A DNA stretch of 64,000 bases from Caulobacteraceae bacterium (GCA_031291645.1 JARLIQ010000043.1:1-64000); one strand, 5' to 3'; positions 1 to 9,080 are shown, counted from the first letter of the stretch. A program made the numbers and translations. The notes: generated by a model not told the origin, from the letters alone.

Positions 1-671
1 AGGATGGCGGTCTCGCCCATCGACGAGGTCCCTTCCGGCCGGCTGAAGGTGTAGTCCACCTCCGCCCAGGTCTCGCCGCTGCGCCGGCCCAGGCAGTGGG
101 CCTTGATCGACCCCATCTGTTTGCGGTGCAGGAACTGGTGGTTCATGTCGAACAGGTTCTCGTGCATGAACGTGTAGTGGGCGGCCACCTCGCGGTTGAG
201 CTGGCGGGTCTTGTAGGCCTTCTGCGCCTTGGCCCCGAGCGACGCGGGCAGGCGGTCTTCCGCCAGCGCCGGATCGCCGGGGAAGATGAAGATCAGCCCG
301 TCGACCTCCCGGCAGGGATAGACCTTCACCCCGTTCGGTATGTGCCTGCCGCCCAGGTAGGGCACGTCGATGCAGCGCCCCGACGCGTCGTAGGCCCAGC
401 CGTGATAGCCGCACTTGACCGTACAGCCCTGCACCACCCCGTGGGTGAGCGGCACCTGCCGGTGGGCGCAGCGGTTTTCCAGGGCGAACAGCACGCCGTC
501 CGCGCCGCGGACGATGGCCACGGGCTCGCCGGCGTACTGGCGCGCCAGCATGCGGCCAGGCCGCACCTCCTCCGACCAGGCGATGGGGTACCAGTAGTCG
601 GGATGGCTATCGACCCGCCGCAGGTCTGCGTCGCTGGTCAACGGGACGGCATGGGAAGTTTCCGCCGACAT
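1..671 (-). CDS. Rieske-type non-heme iron oxygenase, partial (C-terminus beyond left edge)
   Basis: First 223 residues of an alpha subunit of the ring-hydroxylating/demethylating oxygenase family. A Rieske [2Fe-2S] site is visible as C68-x-H70 and C87-x-x-H90. The start of the mononuclear iron site follows as D175-x-x-H178-x3-H182, inside NLFDMNHQFLHRK. The usual spacing between the two histidines is four residues; here it is three. The start ATG is 6 bp after the metE stop, so the gene should be transcribed with metE and fall under the same B12 riboswitch. The substrate cannot be told: the family includes aromatic dioxygenases and O-/N-demethylases. The C-terminal part with the third iron ligand is outside the window. 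Confidence 0.88.
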   Translation of the reverse strand, partial: MSAETSHAVPLTSDADLRRVDSHPDYWYPIAWSEEVRPGRMLARQYAGEPVAIVRGADGVLFALENRCAHRQVPLTHGVVQGCTVKCGYHGWAYDASGRCIDVPYLGGRHIPNGVKVYPCREVDGLIFIFPGDPALAEDRLPASLGAKAQKAYKTRQLNREVAAHYTFMHENLFDMNHQFLHRKQMGSIKAHCLGRRSGETWAEVDYTFSRPEGTSSMGETAI

Positions 672-677
672 CTTGCT

Positions 678-3017
678 CTAACCCCATCCTGATGCATTCA
701 CGGTCGCGCGGACCATCTTCGCCGCCTTGACCATATTGACCAATGCGGCTCGGGTCTCGGGCCATTTTCGGGTTTTGAGTCCGCAATCGGGATTGACCCA
801 AAGCTGACCAGCCGACAACCGCGTCAGCGCCGCGCGGAGCAGATCCGCCATCTCGCCCGCGGCCGGAACCCGCGGGGAATGGATGTCGTAGACGCCCGGT
901 CCGATCTCGGCCGGATAGGCATAGTCGGCGAACGCATCCAGCAGTTCCATCTTCGAGCGCGCGGTTTCGATGGAGATCACGTCGGCGTCCATGGCGCCGA
1001 TCGCGGCGATGATGTCGTTGAATTCCGAATAGCACATATGGGTGTGGATCTGGGTGTGATCGGCGGCGGCGCCCGCGGACAGGCGGAAGCACTCGACCGC
1101 CCACGCCAGGTAATTCGTCCAGTCGGCGTGGCGGAGCGGCAAGCCTTCGCGCAGCGCCGCCTCGTCGATCTGGATGATCCTGGCGCCGGCGGCCTCCAGG
1201 TCGGCCACCTCGTCGCGGATCGCCAAGGCGATCTGCCGGCAGGCGGCCGCGCGCGGGACGTCGTCTCGCGCGAACGACCAGTTCAGGATCGTGACCGGGC
1301 CGGTCAGCATGCCCTTCACCGGGCGGGCGGTCAGCGACTGCGCGCACCGCCACCAGTCCACCGTCATCGGCCGGGGCCGTGAGACGTCGCCGTAGAGGAT
1401 CGGCGGGCGCACGCAGCGCGATCCGTACGACTGCACCCAGCCGTTCTTGGTGAAGGCGAAGCCCGCGAGCTGTTCGGCGAAGTACTGCACCATGTCGTTG
1501 CGCTCGAATTCGCCGTGGACGAGCACGTCGAGTCCGATCTCCTCCTGCCAGCGCACCGCCTGCTCGGTCTCCTGCCGGAGGAAGGCGTCATAGGCGGCGT
1601 CGCTCATGACGCCTCTGGCGCTGTCGGCGCGGGCTTTGCGGACGGCCTCGGTCTGGGGGAACGAGCCGATCGTCGTGGTCGGCAGCGCCGGCAGGTTCAG
1701 GCGCGAGGCCTGCAGCTCGCGGCGCCGAGGGAAGGCCGATTGTCGCCGCGCCATGGCTTCGGTGACGCCGGCCAGCCGGGCCGCGACCGCGGCGTCATGG
1801 ATCTTCGGCGAGGCCCGCCGCGCCGCCGCCGCCCGGCCTGAGGCGTCCAGCCGGTCCGCGACGCTGGCGCGCCCCTCGGTAAGCGCGCGGGCGAGAACCG
1901 TCAGCTCCTCGACCTTCTGAAGGGCGAAGGCGAGCCAGGCCTTCAGCTCCGGATCGAGCGAACGCTCGGCGTCGAGGTCGATCGGGACGTGCAGGAGCGA
2001 GCAGGACGGGGCGAGCACCAGGTCGCGGCCGCTCGCCGCCAGCGGCTCCAGCCGGTCGAGCAGGCGCGGCAGGTCGGCGCGCCACACGTTGCGGCCATCG
2101 ATGACGCCGAGGGAAAGCACCAGGTCCGCCGGCTCCTCGGCGATGACGCGGTCGAGTTGTCCCGGCGCGCGGACCAGGTCCAGGTGCAGGCCGGCGACGG
2201 GCAAGGACAGCGCCGTCTCCAGATTGTCGCCCAGGCCCCCGAAGTAGGGGGTCAGCATCAGCCTGACCCCCGGCGCGGCCTCGGCGAGCGCGGCGTAGGC
2301 GGCGCGCAGCGCAAGGCGGTCCGTCTCGTCCAGGTCCAGGACCAGGCAGGGCTCGTCGATCTGAACCCACTGTGCGCCCGCCGCCGCGAGGCGGTTCAGC
2401 ACCTCGCCATACACCGGCAGCAGGGCCGTCAGCAGGGAGCGTGGGTCCAGGCCCGCATCCTTGCTCTTTCCCAGCTTCAGAAAGGTCACCGGCCCCAGCA
2501 GCACCGGCCGCGTGAGGATTCCCTGGTCCCTGGCCTCGATGAATTCGTCGATCACCTTGGTCGAGGAGAGGGCGAAGGTCTGGCCGGCGGCGAACTCCGG
2601 CGCCAGGTAGTGGTAGTTGGTGTCGAACCACTTGGTCATCTCGGCGGCCGGGACGTCGAGCCCATCGGCCTGGCCGTGTCCGCAGCCGGCGTCGTGGTCC
2701 TGGCCCTGGGCGCCGCGCGCCATGGCGAAATAGGTCTCCAGCCCGACCTCGCCGCCCGCCCAGCCATAGGCCGGCGGGATGGCCGCGACCATCACGCTGG
2801 TGTCGAGCACATGGTCGTAGAGCGAGAAGTCGTTGCTCGGAACGTGATCGACGCCGAGCGCGCGCTGGCGCGCCCAGGACCTGGCGCGCAACCCGGCGGC
2901 GACGCCGAGCAGGACGTCGGCGTCGGACTTGCCGGACCAGAAGGCTTCGAGCGCGGTCTTCAGCTCGCGGCGCGGGCCGATGCGGGGAAAGCCGAGGGTG
3001 GCGACGGTGATGGACAT
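678..3017 (-). CDS. metE: Cobalamin-independent methionine synthase MetE
   Basis: 5-methyltetrahydropteroyltri-glutamate--homocysteine S-methyltransferase, 779 aa, full length for the family (about 755-780). It transfers the methyl group from methyl-folate to homocysteine in the cytosol. The N-terminal half begins with the typical TLGFPRIG segment. The catalytic C-terminal half carries the zinc ligands H660 and C662 (HTHMCYSEFND), a glutamate in SIETARSKMEL and C745 in NPDCGLKTR. A short Gly/His/Asp-rich insert lies before EMTKWFDTNYHY. An AGAGG ribosome site precedes the ATG. A cobalamin riboswitch lies in the 5' leader, as expected for the B12-independent enzyme: it is needed only when B12 is scarce. 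A Rieske oxygenase follows in the same direction. Confidence 0.97.
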   Translation of the reverse strand: MSITVATLGFPRIGPRRELKTALEAFWSGKSDADVLLGVAAGLRARSWARQRALGVDHVPSNDFSLYDHVLDTSVMVAAIPPAYGWAGGEVGLETYFAMARGAQGQDHDAGCGHGQADGLDVPAAEMTKWFDTNYHYLAPEFAAGQTFALSSTKVIDEFIEARDQGILTRPVLLGPVTFLKLGKSKDAGLDPRSLLTALLPVYGEVLNRLAAAGAQWVQIDEPCLVLDLDETDRLALRAAYAALAEAAPGVRLMLTPYFGGLGDNLETALSLPVAGLHLDLVRAPGQLDRVIAEEPADLVLSLGVIDGRNVWRADLPRLLDRLEPLAASGRDLVLAPSCSLLHVPIDLDAERSLDPELKAWLAFALQKVEELTVLARALTEGRASVADRLDASGRAAAARRASPKIHDAAVAARLAGVTEAMARRQSAFPRRRELQASRLNLPALPTTTIGSFPQTEAVRKARADSARGVMSDAAYDAFLRQETEQAVRWQEEIGLDVLVHGEFERNDMVQYFAEQLAGFAFTKNGWVQSYGSRCVRPPILYGDVSRPRPMTVDWWRCAQSLTARPVKGMLTGPVTILNWSFARDDVPRAAACRQIALAIRDEVADLEAAGARIIQIDEAALREGLPLRHADWTNYLAWAVECFRLSAGAAADHTQIHTHMCYSEFNDIIAAIGAMDADVISIETARSKMELLDAFADYAYPAEIGPGVYDIHSPRVPAAGEMADLLRAALTRLSAGQLWVNPDCGLKTRKWPETRAALVNMVKAAKMVRATVNASGWG

Positions 3018-3132
3018 GGGCCTCTGCCGAACAGTGTGATGGCGAGGCTGGTCGGACGCGGGCGCCCGCGCCGGCGGACGCCGGGCGCGGATCGCTTGCG
3101 GCCTGACCGGGCACCCCGCCGGAGGACGTCGT

Positions 3133-3322
3133 CTGTCGGGGCAGGTCTCCTGGCTCGCGGGTCGAAGCCTTCGTCCGGCCTTCCCGGCGCGGATGCGCCA
3201 GTGACACGGGATGGACGTCGGCTCGCCGCTTACAGTTGCGGGGGCAGCTCCGGACTGGGCGCGAGCGCCGTCACCGGATTCCCTCTTAGCTCCGGAACGA
3301 CATCGCCCCGGAGAACCTCGAC
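3133..3322 (-). ncRNA. Cobalamin (B12, AdoCbl) riboswitch in the metE leader
   Basis: Read on the minus strand this leader contains the conserved cobalamin aptamer elements in the right order: AAGAGGGAATCCGGTG, then GAGCTGCCCCGCAACTGTAA, then TCACTGG and GGGAAGG, and finally the B12 box GAGCCAGGAGACCTGCC (3140-3156). It ends about 115 nt before the metE start. In bacteria that also have MetH, such switches turn metE off when cobalamin is present. The remaining leader between the aptamer and the start codon is GC rich and could form the expression platform; I did not resolve its fold. The boundaries are approximate to about 10 nt. Confidence 0.95.
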
Positions 3323-3328
3323 AACGGT

Positions 3329-3357
3329 ATCGAACACTGGCGCCGGGCCGGCGTCAA
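3329..3357 (-). promoter_or_regulatory. Candidate promoter for the metE riboswitch transcript
   Basis: On the minus strand TTGACG (3357-3352) is followed after 17 nt by TTCGAT (3334-3329), which would start RNA close to the first base of the riboswitch aptamer. The -35 match is good and the -10 match weak (3 of 6). An AT-rich stretch with repeated GATAT lies just upstream (about 3360-3390). Placement rests mainly on the fit with the riboswitch start. Confidence 0.3.
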
Positions 3358-3541
3358 GCATGATATAAAGATATCTGCATATCATTATGTCTTTGGTGCC
3401 GGCTGTGAATATGGGCTGCGTGCGGCGAGGGCTTTGCACGCCTCGGTCCGCGCCTTCGAAGCCGGGCGGCGGGCTTTTTTGACCTGGATCAATGAGTCCG
3501 CTGTGGCCCTATGCGGCGGTCGTCCGCGGGGGGGGCGCGAC

Positions 3542-3733
3542 TTGAGAAAGACCTACACCTTCTATCTGCGCGGCGGGCGTGAGCCCGATCGCTTCGAACC
3601 CGTGCTCTGCCGGTCCGACGTCGAGGCGATGGCGTCCGCTCGCGACCTCCTCGCGAAGCATGGCGAGCGCGAAGCCGTTGAAGTGTTCTTCGGCGAGGAA
3701 CTCCTGTTCCGGGTCGCGCGGAAGGTGGACTAG
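3542..3733 (+). CDS. Small conserved-type hypothetical protein (63 aa)
   Basis: A 63-residue protein with the pattern KTYTFYLRGG, a short acidic/helical middle (SDVEAMASARDLLAK) and a final strand reading AVEVFFGEELLFRV. This looks like a compact beta-alpha-beta fold and resembles small uncharacterised proteins common in Caulobacterales. I chose the TTG at 3542 because a run of G (about 3528-3535) sits at ribosome-binding distance and the recognisable fold begins right after it. An in-frame ATG at 3434 would add 36 residues of unconvincing sequence and overlap the metE promoter area. It stands alone between the divergent metE leader and the S9 peptidase. No function can be assigned. Confidence 0.5.
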   Translation: MRKTYTFYLRGGREPDRFEPVLCRSDVEAMASARDLLAKHGEREAVEVFFGEELLFRVARKVD

Positions 3734-3877
3734 CGGCCGCCGCGCCGTGCGTGAGGGCCGGCGTTCATCCGTTCCGCCGGCCTCATTGGCGCCGGTCGGC
3801 TGCGAAAAGAGTGTCATTCGATCATGTCGCTCTTGGCGCCTGGGCCCTAGCCTGTGGCCTCGACGCAGGATGGATCC

Positions 3878-5890
3878 ATGTCTGTTGACGCTGCTTCCGA
3901 CACGGCTCCGCCGGTGTTCCAGCCCCTCGATCTCTACCGGTTGGCCTGGGCCGCGGCGCCGGCGGTGTCGCCGGACGGCGCCCAGGTCGCCTATCTGCTC
4001 AACGCCCCGGACCGCAGGACCGACCGGGTCGCCGCCACGCTGAAACTGCGCGACCTGGCCAGCGGGGCGGAGCGGGTCCTCGCCGGCCCCGAGACGTCGC
4101 CGTCCCGCGCGCTGTGGTCGCCGGACGGCTCGCGCCTGGCCTTTCTGGGGCGCCATGAGGCAAGTCCGGCGCTGCTCGTCGCGCGCGCCGACGGCGCCGG
4201 GCGGATGCGCCTGGACGGCGGGCGCCACGAGACGGAGACGGACCAGAACCTGGCCTGGAACGCCGGGTCGGTGCGCGCCTTCGCCTGGGCGCCGGACGGG
4301 CGGAGCCTGGCGCTCCTGGTCCGGGTCGCCTCGCCGAACTATCGCCCCGCCGCCATGCCGGCGCCGTCGGCGGGCGAGGTCTGGGCGCCGGACGCGATCT
4401 ACATCGGCCACACGCCCTATCGATCCGAGCTGGAGGGGCCGCTCCCCGAGACGAGCCTGAAGCTGCTGCTCGTGGGGCTGGACGGCGCCGCGCGGCTGGT
4501 CTGCGACGGCATCGGCGAACCGGCGGAACCGGCTCTGATCTTCACGCCCGGCGGCGAAGAGGTGATCCTGGCGGCGAGCGACGGCGCCCTCTTTCCGCGT
4601 GTCGTCCTGGAGGCGGTGAGCCTGGCGGACGGCGCGCGGCGTGTCCTGACGCCCGAGGCCCACCTGGCCGGCCAGCCGGCCTTGTCGCCCGACGGCGCCT
4701 GGCTGGCCTATATCGCCCACCTCGACACGGGCGCGCCCTATGGCCTGCCGCGGCTCCATCTGCGCGCCATGGCGGGCGGGGGCGTGCGACGCCTCGCCGC
4801 CGACCTGGACCGTCCCCTGCACGCGCCGCAGTGGCGCTCCGACGGTTCGGGTCTCTACGTCTTCTACGAGGACGGAGGGCTCGGCAAGGTCGGCTACGTC
4901 GATCTGGCGGACCGGTTCGAAACCCTGGTCGAGGCCGTCGGCGCGCCGGCCATACGCCATCCCTACGTCGGCGGCGACGTCCACGTCGGCGGGGACGTGA
5001 TCGCCTACACCACCCACGCCGCGGATCGCCCGCCCGCGCTCGGCTTGTGGCGCGCCGGACGCGACGAGGGGCCGCTGGAGGACCTCAATCCCTGGCTCGG
5101 CGCGCTGGACCTCGGCGAGACCGAGGCGATCGCGGCCGTGTCCCCCGACGACGGGGTGACGATCTCGGGCTGGCTGCTGCGCCCGCCGCATTTCGACCCT
5201 GGGCGGCGCTATCCCCTCGTCCTCGAGATTCACGGTGGGCCCTGGGCGGCGTACGGGCCGCGGTTCTCGGTCTGCAACCAGCTCTACGCCGCCGCCGGAT
5301 ATTGCGTGCTGCTGGTCAATCCCCGTGGTTCGACGGGCTATGGCGAGGCCTTCGCCCAGGCGATCAACCAGGCCTTTCCAGGCCGGGACTACGACGACCT
5401 GATGAGCGTGCTGGATGTCGCGGCGGGGCTGGAATTCATCGATTCCGACGCCCTCTACGTCACCGGCGGATCCGGAGGCGGCACCCTGACCGCATGGGCC
5501 GTGGGCGCCAGCGACCGCTTCCGCGCCGCCGCCTCGGTCAAGCCGCTGATCAACCCCATCTCCTGGCGGCTGACCAACGACATGCAGGGCGCGCTTTGGA
5601 CCCGCTACTGGTTCCGTGCGCCGCCCTGGCGGGACCCCGAGGCGTCATGGGCCCTGTCGCCCCTGTCGCGGGCGCACCAGGTCCGCACCCCCACCCTGGT
5701 CATCTGCGGCGAAAGCGACCTGCGCACGCCGATCGCGGAGTCCGAGCAGCTGTTCCAGGCCCTGAAGGAGTGCGGCGTCGAGACCGCCCTGGTGCGCCTG
5801 CCCGAAGCCAATCATTCGGGCGGCCGACCGAGCCAATGGCTGGCCCACTACCTCTACGCGTTGGACTGGTTCGCGCGCCATCGGCCCTAG
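3878..5890 (+). CDS. S9 family serine peptidase (prolyl oligopeptidase / acylaminoacyl-peptidase type)
   Basis: A 670-aa serine peptidase. The N-terminal part has repeated WSPDG/APDG-type motifs of a beta-propeller that limits access to short peptides. The C-terminal part is the alpha/beta-hydrolase domain with the nucleophile elbow GGSGGG (Ser532), the acid Asp614 (GESDLRTP) and His646 (EANHSGG). No signal peptide is seen, so it is probably cytosolic. The ATG at 3878 has an AGGA about 8 nt upstream; an in-frame GTG at 3854 is a weaker choice. It ends convergent to an M14 carboxypeptidase across a perfect hairpin. Both being peptidases suggests peptide or peptide-conjugate turnover in this area, but the substrate is unknown. 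Confidence 0.92.
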   Translation: MSVDAASDTAPPVFQPLDLYRLAWAAAPAVSPDGAQVAYLLNAPDRRTDRVAATLKLRDLASGAERVLAGPETSPSRALWSPDGSRLAFLGRHEASPALLVARADGAGRMRLDGGRHETETDQNLAWNAGSVRAFAWAPDGRSLALLVRVASPNYRPAAMPAPSAGEVWAPDAIYIGHTPYRSELEGPLPETSLKLLLVGLDGAARLVCDGIGEPAEPALIFTPGGEEVILAASDGALFPRVVLEAVSLADGARRVLTPEAHLAGQPALSPDGAWLAYIAHLDTGAPYGLPRLHLRAMAGGGVRRLAADLDRPLHAPQWRSDGSGLYVFYEDGGLGKVGYVDLADRFETLVEAVGAPAIRHPYVGGDVHVGGDVIAYTTHAADRPPALGLWRAGRDEGPLEDLNPWLGALDLGETEAIAAVSPDDGVTISGWLLRPPHFDPGRRYPLVLEIHGGPWAAYGPRFSVCNQLYAAAGYCVLLVNPRGSTGYGEAFAQAINQAFPGRDYDDLMSVLDVAAGLEFIDSDALYVTGGSGGGTLTAWAVGASDRFRAAASVKPLINPISWRLTNDMQGALWTRYWFRAPPWRDPEASWALSPLSRAHQVRTPTLVICGESDLRTPIAESEQLFQALKECGVETALVRLPEANHSGGRPSQWLAHYLYALDWFARHRP

Positions 5891-5898
5891 GACGCGGT

Positions 5899-5922
5899 GG
5901 GGTCCGGGCGGCGCCGGACCCC
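5899..5922. terminator. Bidirectional terminator-like hairpin between convergent peptidase genes
   Basis: Perfect inverted repeat GGGGTCCGG / CCGGACCCC with a 6-nt loop, centred in the 39-bp gap between the stop of the S9 peptidase and the stop of the M14 carboxypeptidase. No T-tract follows on either strand, so it would be an atypical intrinsic terminator or an RNA 3'-end stabiliser. Position and perfect stem are the support. Confidence 0.6.
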
Positions 5923-5929
5923 GATCGCC

Positions 5930-7606
5930 CTATGCCAGGGAGACCGACCGCTGGATCCGGCCGGCGCGGGCGTGGCGCAGGGTCACGGTGAGCGTGCTGG
6001 CGGCCGGCGCCCTGACCACCCAGGTCACCCGGGCGCGGTCGGGCGTGCCCTCGAAGGTCCAGTAGGCGGTCACCTCGCCGCTGCGCCCCGCCAGTTGGCC
6101 CAGGTCCTCGCGGGCCAGGCCCTTGACCAGCTCGGCCCCCGCCGGCAGCTCGATTTCGGCGAGACAGCCGCGCACCAGCTTGTGCTTGCGCGCACTCTCC
6201 GCGCCGTAGGTGGGCAGGTATCCGCTGTTCTGCGCCACCGCCGCGATCTCCCACAGATCGTCGCCAACGGGCCGCGCCGACAGCGAGATCATCTCCAGCC
6301 GGGGCGAGAGCAGGTGCTGCCAGGTGAACCATTTGGTGAAGGGCTCGACCTCGCGCCGCAGCAGCGGCTCCGGCGGATTGACCAGGCCGCGGACGAGGTC
6401 CCAGCCGCCCAGTTCGACCGGACCCAACTGCGGGTGGTCGAAGGCGTACCAGTCGACGAAGCCCTGGCCGTCCAGCTCACGGTCGCTCCAGGCCATCATC
6501 TTGATGTCGCATTCCTCCGGATGGTCGTAGAACCACTCGGCGTAGTCGTCGACCTCGAACCCGGCGGCGCGGTGCGGGGCCCAGTATTCCGGCGCCCACA
6601 TGTAGATGCCCATGGATTCATAGGCCCACTCGATCGAGCCGTAGATCTCCGACTGCTTGTTGACGCGGAAGGAGTGGAAGGTGCTGATCGCCGGATAGCC
6701 GGTCAGTTCCGTGCCCCGTTCCCCGACCATCTTGTAGAACTTCAGGTCGCCGCGCGGCAGCGCGTCGTCCGCCACGGTGAATCCGGGGCGAAGCAGGACG
6801 CCGCTGAAGGTGTGGCCGGCGATCCAGGTCACGATGTTGGGGTGGTTGGAGACGAAGCTGGCCAGGGCGTGGGTTTCGGGCTCGGACAGGGGGAAGGGGC
6901 CGGCGCCCGGCTGGATGGCCTCGTTGCGCCAGTTGGACGGCCAGTTGCGGTTGAGGTCGAGCCCCTCGCGGCCGTCGAACAGGCTGACCGTGGCGCCGTC
7001 GTAGTTGACGATGGGGCCCTCCGGGAACAGCCGGTAGTATTCGCCGCCCTGCTCCACCGGATCGCGCTTGATCATGATCCGCGGGTCGTCGGGGTGTTTC
7101 TTCCACTGTCCGAAGGGATCGGCCACGCGCATGGTCAGGATGCGCCCGTCGCCGTCGACGTCTTCGAACAGCAGCCCCGACAGCGGTTCCTCCGCGAACG
7201 GATAGGCGCGCGTGCTCGAGCGCAGATAGCGCGGCCGGTCGGACAGGGAGGCCTCGGCCCCATCGGGATTGACCCGCGGGATGATGTAGAAGGCGCGGGT
7301 GTCGAGGCAGCGGGTGACGGCCTCGTCCGAGCCGTAGCCCTCCAGCAGGCTGACCAGATGATGCAGCGCCACCGCCGAGGCTGTGACCTCGGAGGCGTGG
7401 ATGTTGCCGTCCACCAGCATGGCCGGCTTGTCCGCCGCGGGGCCCGTGGCCGCGTTGGTCACGGTCGCCACAGGAATCTCGCGACCCTCGTGGCTGCGCC
7501 CGATCGAGCCCAGGGTCATCAGGTGGGGATAGCGAACCGCCAGCTTTTCCAGCAGTTCGACGAGTTCGGCGTATCTCAGGTAGCGCGAGGTTGCGTCGTC
7601 CAACAT
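5930..7606 (-). CDS. M14 family zinc carboxypeptidase
   Basis: A 558-aa metallopeptidase of the carboxypeptidase A family. Zinc ligands are H70-x-x-E73 (HASE) and H265 (AGHTFSG). The substrate-binding DLNRNW motif (N219, R220) corresponds to the Asn-Arg pair that grips the peptide C-terminus, and GPFPLSEPET is the usual conserved loop. The peptidase domain fills roughly residues 10-360, and about 200 C-terminal residues form a separate, probably beta-rich region. No clear export signal was seen. It is transcribed toward the S9 peptidase and divergently from the AraC regulator at 7922, so the 315-bp space between 7607 and 7921 may carry shared control. It would remove C-terminal residues from peptides or acyl-amino acid conjugates; the specificity cannot be read. 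Confidence 0.9.
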   Translation of the reverse strand: MLDDATSRYLRYAELVELLEKLAVRYPHLMTLGSIGRSHEGREIPVATVTNAATGPAADKPAMLVDGNIHASEVTASAVALHHLVSLLEGYGSDEAVTRCLDTRAFYIIPRVNPDGAEASLSDRPRYLRSSTRAYPFAEEPLSGLLFEDVDGDGRILTMRVADPFGQWKKHPDDPRIMIKRDPVEQGGEYYRLFPEGPIVNYDGATVSLFDGREGLDLNRNWPSNWRNEAIQPGAGPFPLSEPETHALASFVSNHPNIVTWIAGHTFSGVLLRPGFTVADDALPRGDLKFYKMVGERGTELTGYPAISTFHSFRVNKQSEIYGSIEWAYESMGIYMWAPEYWAPHRAAGFEVDDYAEWFYDHPEECDIKMMAWSDRELDGQGFVDWYAFDHPQLGPVELGGWDLVRGLVNPPEPLLRREVEPFTKWFTWQHLLSPRLEMISLSARPVGDDLWEIAAVAQNSGYLPTYGAESARKHKLVRGCLAEIELPAGAELVKGLAREDLGQLAGRSGEVTAYWTFEGTPDRARVTWVVRAPAASTLTVTLRHARAGRIQRSVSLA

Positions 7607-7921
7607 CTCTCTGTTCCAGTTCGATGGGGTGGGCAGGGTTGGGCCGCCTCTCGCGGCGATCGGCGCCGCGTCGCGCGCATCGGGCGCGATCGGCCACGCC
7701 GCCGTCTTGGCGTCGTGACAGGCCCTAACCGTGGGGGTGGCGGCTGAGTATGATCGATCCGCACGAATTTCTGTCCAAGCGGAACCATCCCCCCGCCTCG
7801 GACGGCGGGTTGCTTGCTGTCGGCGGAGCCGAATGTTACGGTCTTGTGTCGGTTTACAATGGCGCGCAAGGACTTGTTCGATCGGCTCTGACGGGCGCTA
7901 AAGAATGAGGTGCGGGGGTCA
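7607..7921. other. Divergent intergenic region (M14 carboxypeptidase / AraC regulator)
   Basis: A 315-bp non-coding space. I see a perfect CCCGCC / GGCGGG inverted repeat (7792-7809) and a promoter-like TACAAT (7855-7860) on the plus strand, with only a poor -35 partner, about 60 nt before the AraC start. No convincing small gene or RNA is visible. Confidence 0.5.
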
Positions 7922-8962
7922 ATGAATTTGTCCGTTATACCGCGCGAAGAGCTCCGAGAGCCCGGATTTTCGAAGATCTCCGACGCGCCGTATACTCTGC
8001 GTTGCTATACCCGACGGGCCATCGTCGAGACGGCCGCGCAAAGCCCGGTCCTGCCCCCGGCGAGCAGCCGCAGCCTGCAGATCGGCGCCAACGACGGACT
8101 GCCGTTTTCGGGGACTCAGGAAATCCAGTTCTTCGGTGAGAACTTCGGCCTGATCCTCTCGGACTATGTGTTCCGCGAGCCGTTCGAGTACGAGTTCGTC
8201 TACGAATCCTGGGGCTTCATCCAGTTCCAGGTTACCGGCTCCTTCGGCGAGCGCCGTCCGCAGGCCGAGCGGCGCAGCCCGGCCTACCGGGTCCGGATGG
8301 CGCCAGTCGGGCACCGTGAACTCATGCATTTCGGCGCCGAACGCAGCCATCGCACCATCACCGCCTTCTTCGACGCCCAGGTCCTGCAGGACCTTCTGAC
8401 CCCGGACGGCTACGCGGCCGACGAGGCCATGGCGAGCCTGCTGCACTGGGGCGACCGGTTCGGCAGCGACGCCCAGCCGCTGTTTCCGGGCATGCAGGAA
8501 GCCCTGGGCGCGATCATGGGCTGCTCCTTCGACGGCAGCATCCGCCGGGCGTTCATGAAGGCCAAGGCCTCGGAGCTCCTGTGCCTGATCGTCTCCCATC
8601 TGGCGAACGCCCAGCCGGCGGCCCGGCAGAGCGGCCTCGGGCGGCAGGATCGCGCGCGGGTGCGAGCGGCCAAGGACCTGTTGGACCAGAGCTTCCTGGC
8701 GCCGCCGTCGCTGGCCGCCTTGTCCCGCCGGGTCGGCCTCAACCGGAAGAAACTCACCACGGGGTTCAAGGACCTTTTCGGCGAAACCGTCGCCCAATAC
8801 TGCCTCAAGCGGAGGATGGAGGCGGCGCGCTCCATGCTCGCGGCCGGCGACATGCGCGTTTCGGACGTCGCCGAGGCGTGCGGCTATTCCGACCAGGCCA
8901 GTTTCTCGCGCACGTTCAGCCGCATCCACGGCCGCCCGCCGCGCTTCTACAGCAATCGCTGA
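7922..8962 (+). CDS. AraC family transcriptional regulator
   Basis: A 346-aa regulator with an N-terminal ligand-sensing region (about residues 1-230) and a C-terminal AraC/XylS double helix-turn-helix (about 245-345). The second helix-turn-helix ends in the family signature, RVSDVAEACGYSDQASFSRTF followed by a GRPPRFY close. The N-terminal part resembles the AraC-binding-like domain seen in regulators of aromatic and amine catabolism. The ATG at 7922 is preceded by GGGGG; an upstream GTG adds only four residues. It reads into the cluster of GGT-like protein, TonB receptor and sarcosine-oxidase-type genes that follows, and is the obvious candidate activator. A 15-bp palindrome lies between it and the next gene. 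Confidence 0.9.
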   Translation: MNLSVIPREELREPGFSKISDAPYTLRCYTRRAIVETAAQSPVLPPASSRSLQIGANDGLPFSGTQEIQFFGENFGLILSDYVFREPFEYEFVYESWGFIQFQVTGSFGERRPQAERRSPAYRVRMAPVGHRELMHFGAERSHRTITAFFDAQVLQDLLTPDGYAADEAMASLLHWGDRFGSDAQPLFPGMQEALGAIMGCSFDGSIRRAFMKAKASELLCLIVSHLANAQPAARQSGLGRQDRARVRAAKDLLDQSFLAPPSLAALSRRVGLNRKKLTTGFKDLFGETVAQYCLKRRMEAARSMLAAGDMRVSDVAEACGYSDQASFSRTFSRIHGRPPRFYSNR

Positions 8963-9080
8963 CCGCGTCCCGGCGGGCGCGATGACGCCGCCTCGGGCGT
9001 CTTCTGCAAAACCTCCGTACCGATCGGCAATTCTAACCTCGCCAACGCGGCGACTAGTCTCGACCTGGTGGTGCAGGCTC

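Noticed and set aside
1795..3207. Long minus-strand frame (470 codons) overlapping metE in another frame
   Set aside because: Arginine/proline-rich and without motifs; it is a shadow of high-GC metE. The metE frame carries all family residues and a riboswitch.
3509..5233. 574-codon minus-strand frame opposite the S9 peptidase
   Set aside because: Low-complexity R/Q/G-rich antisense product; the plus-strand frame has an intact catalytic triad.
5897..7747. 616-codon plus-strand frame opposite the M14 carboxypeptidase
   Set aside because: Antisense shadow; the minus frame has zinc ligands and the substrate-binding motif.
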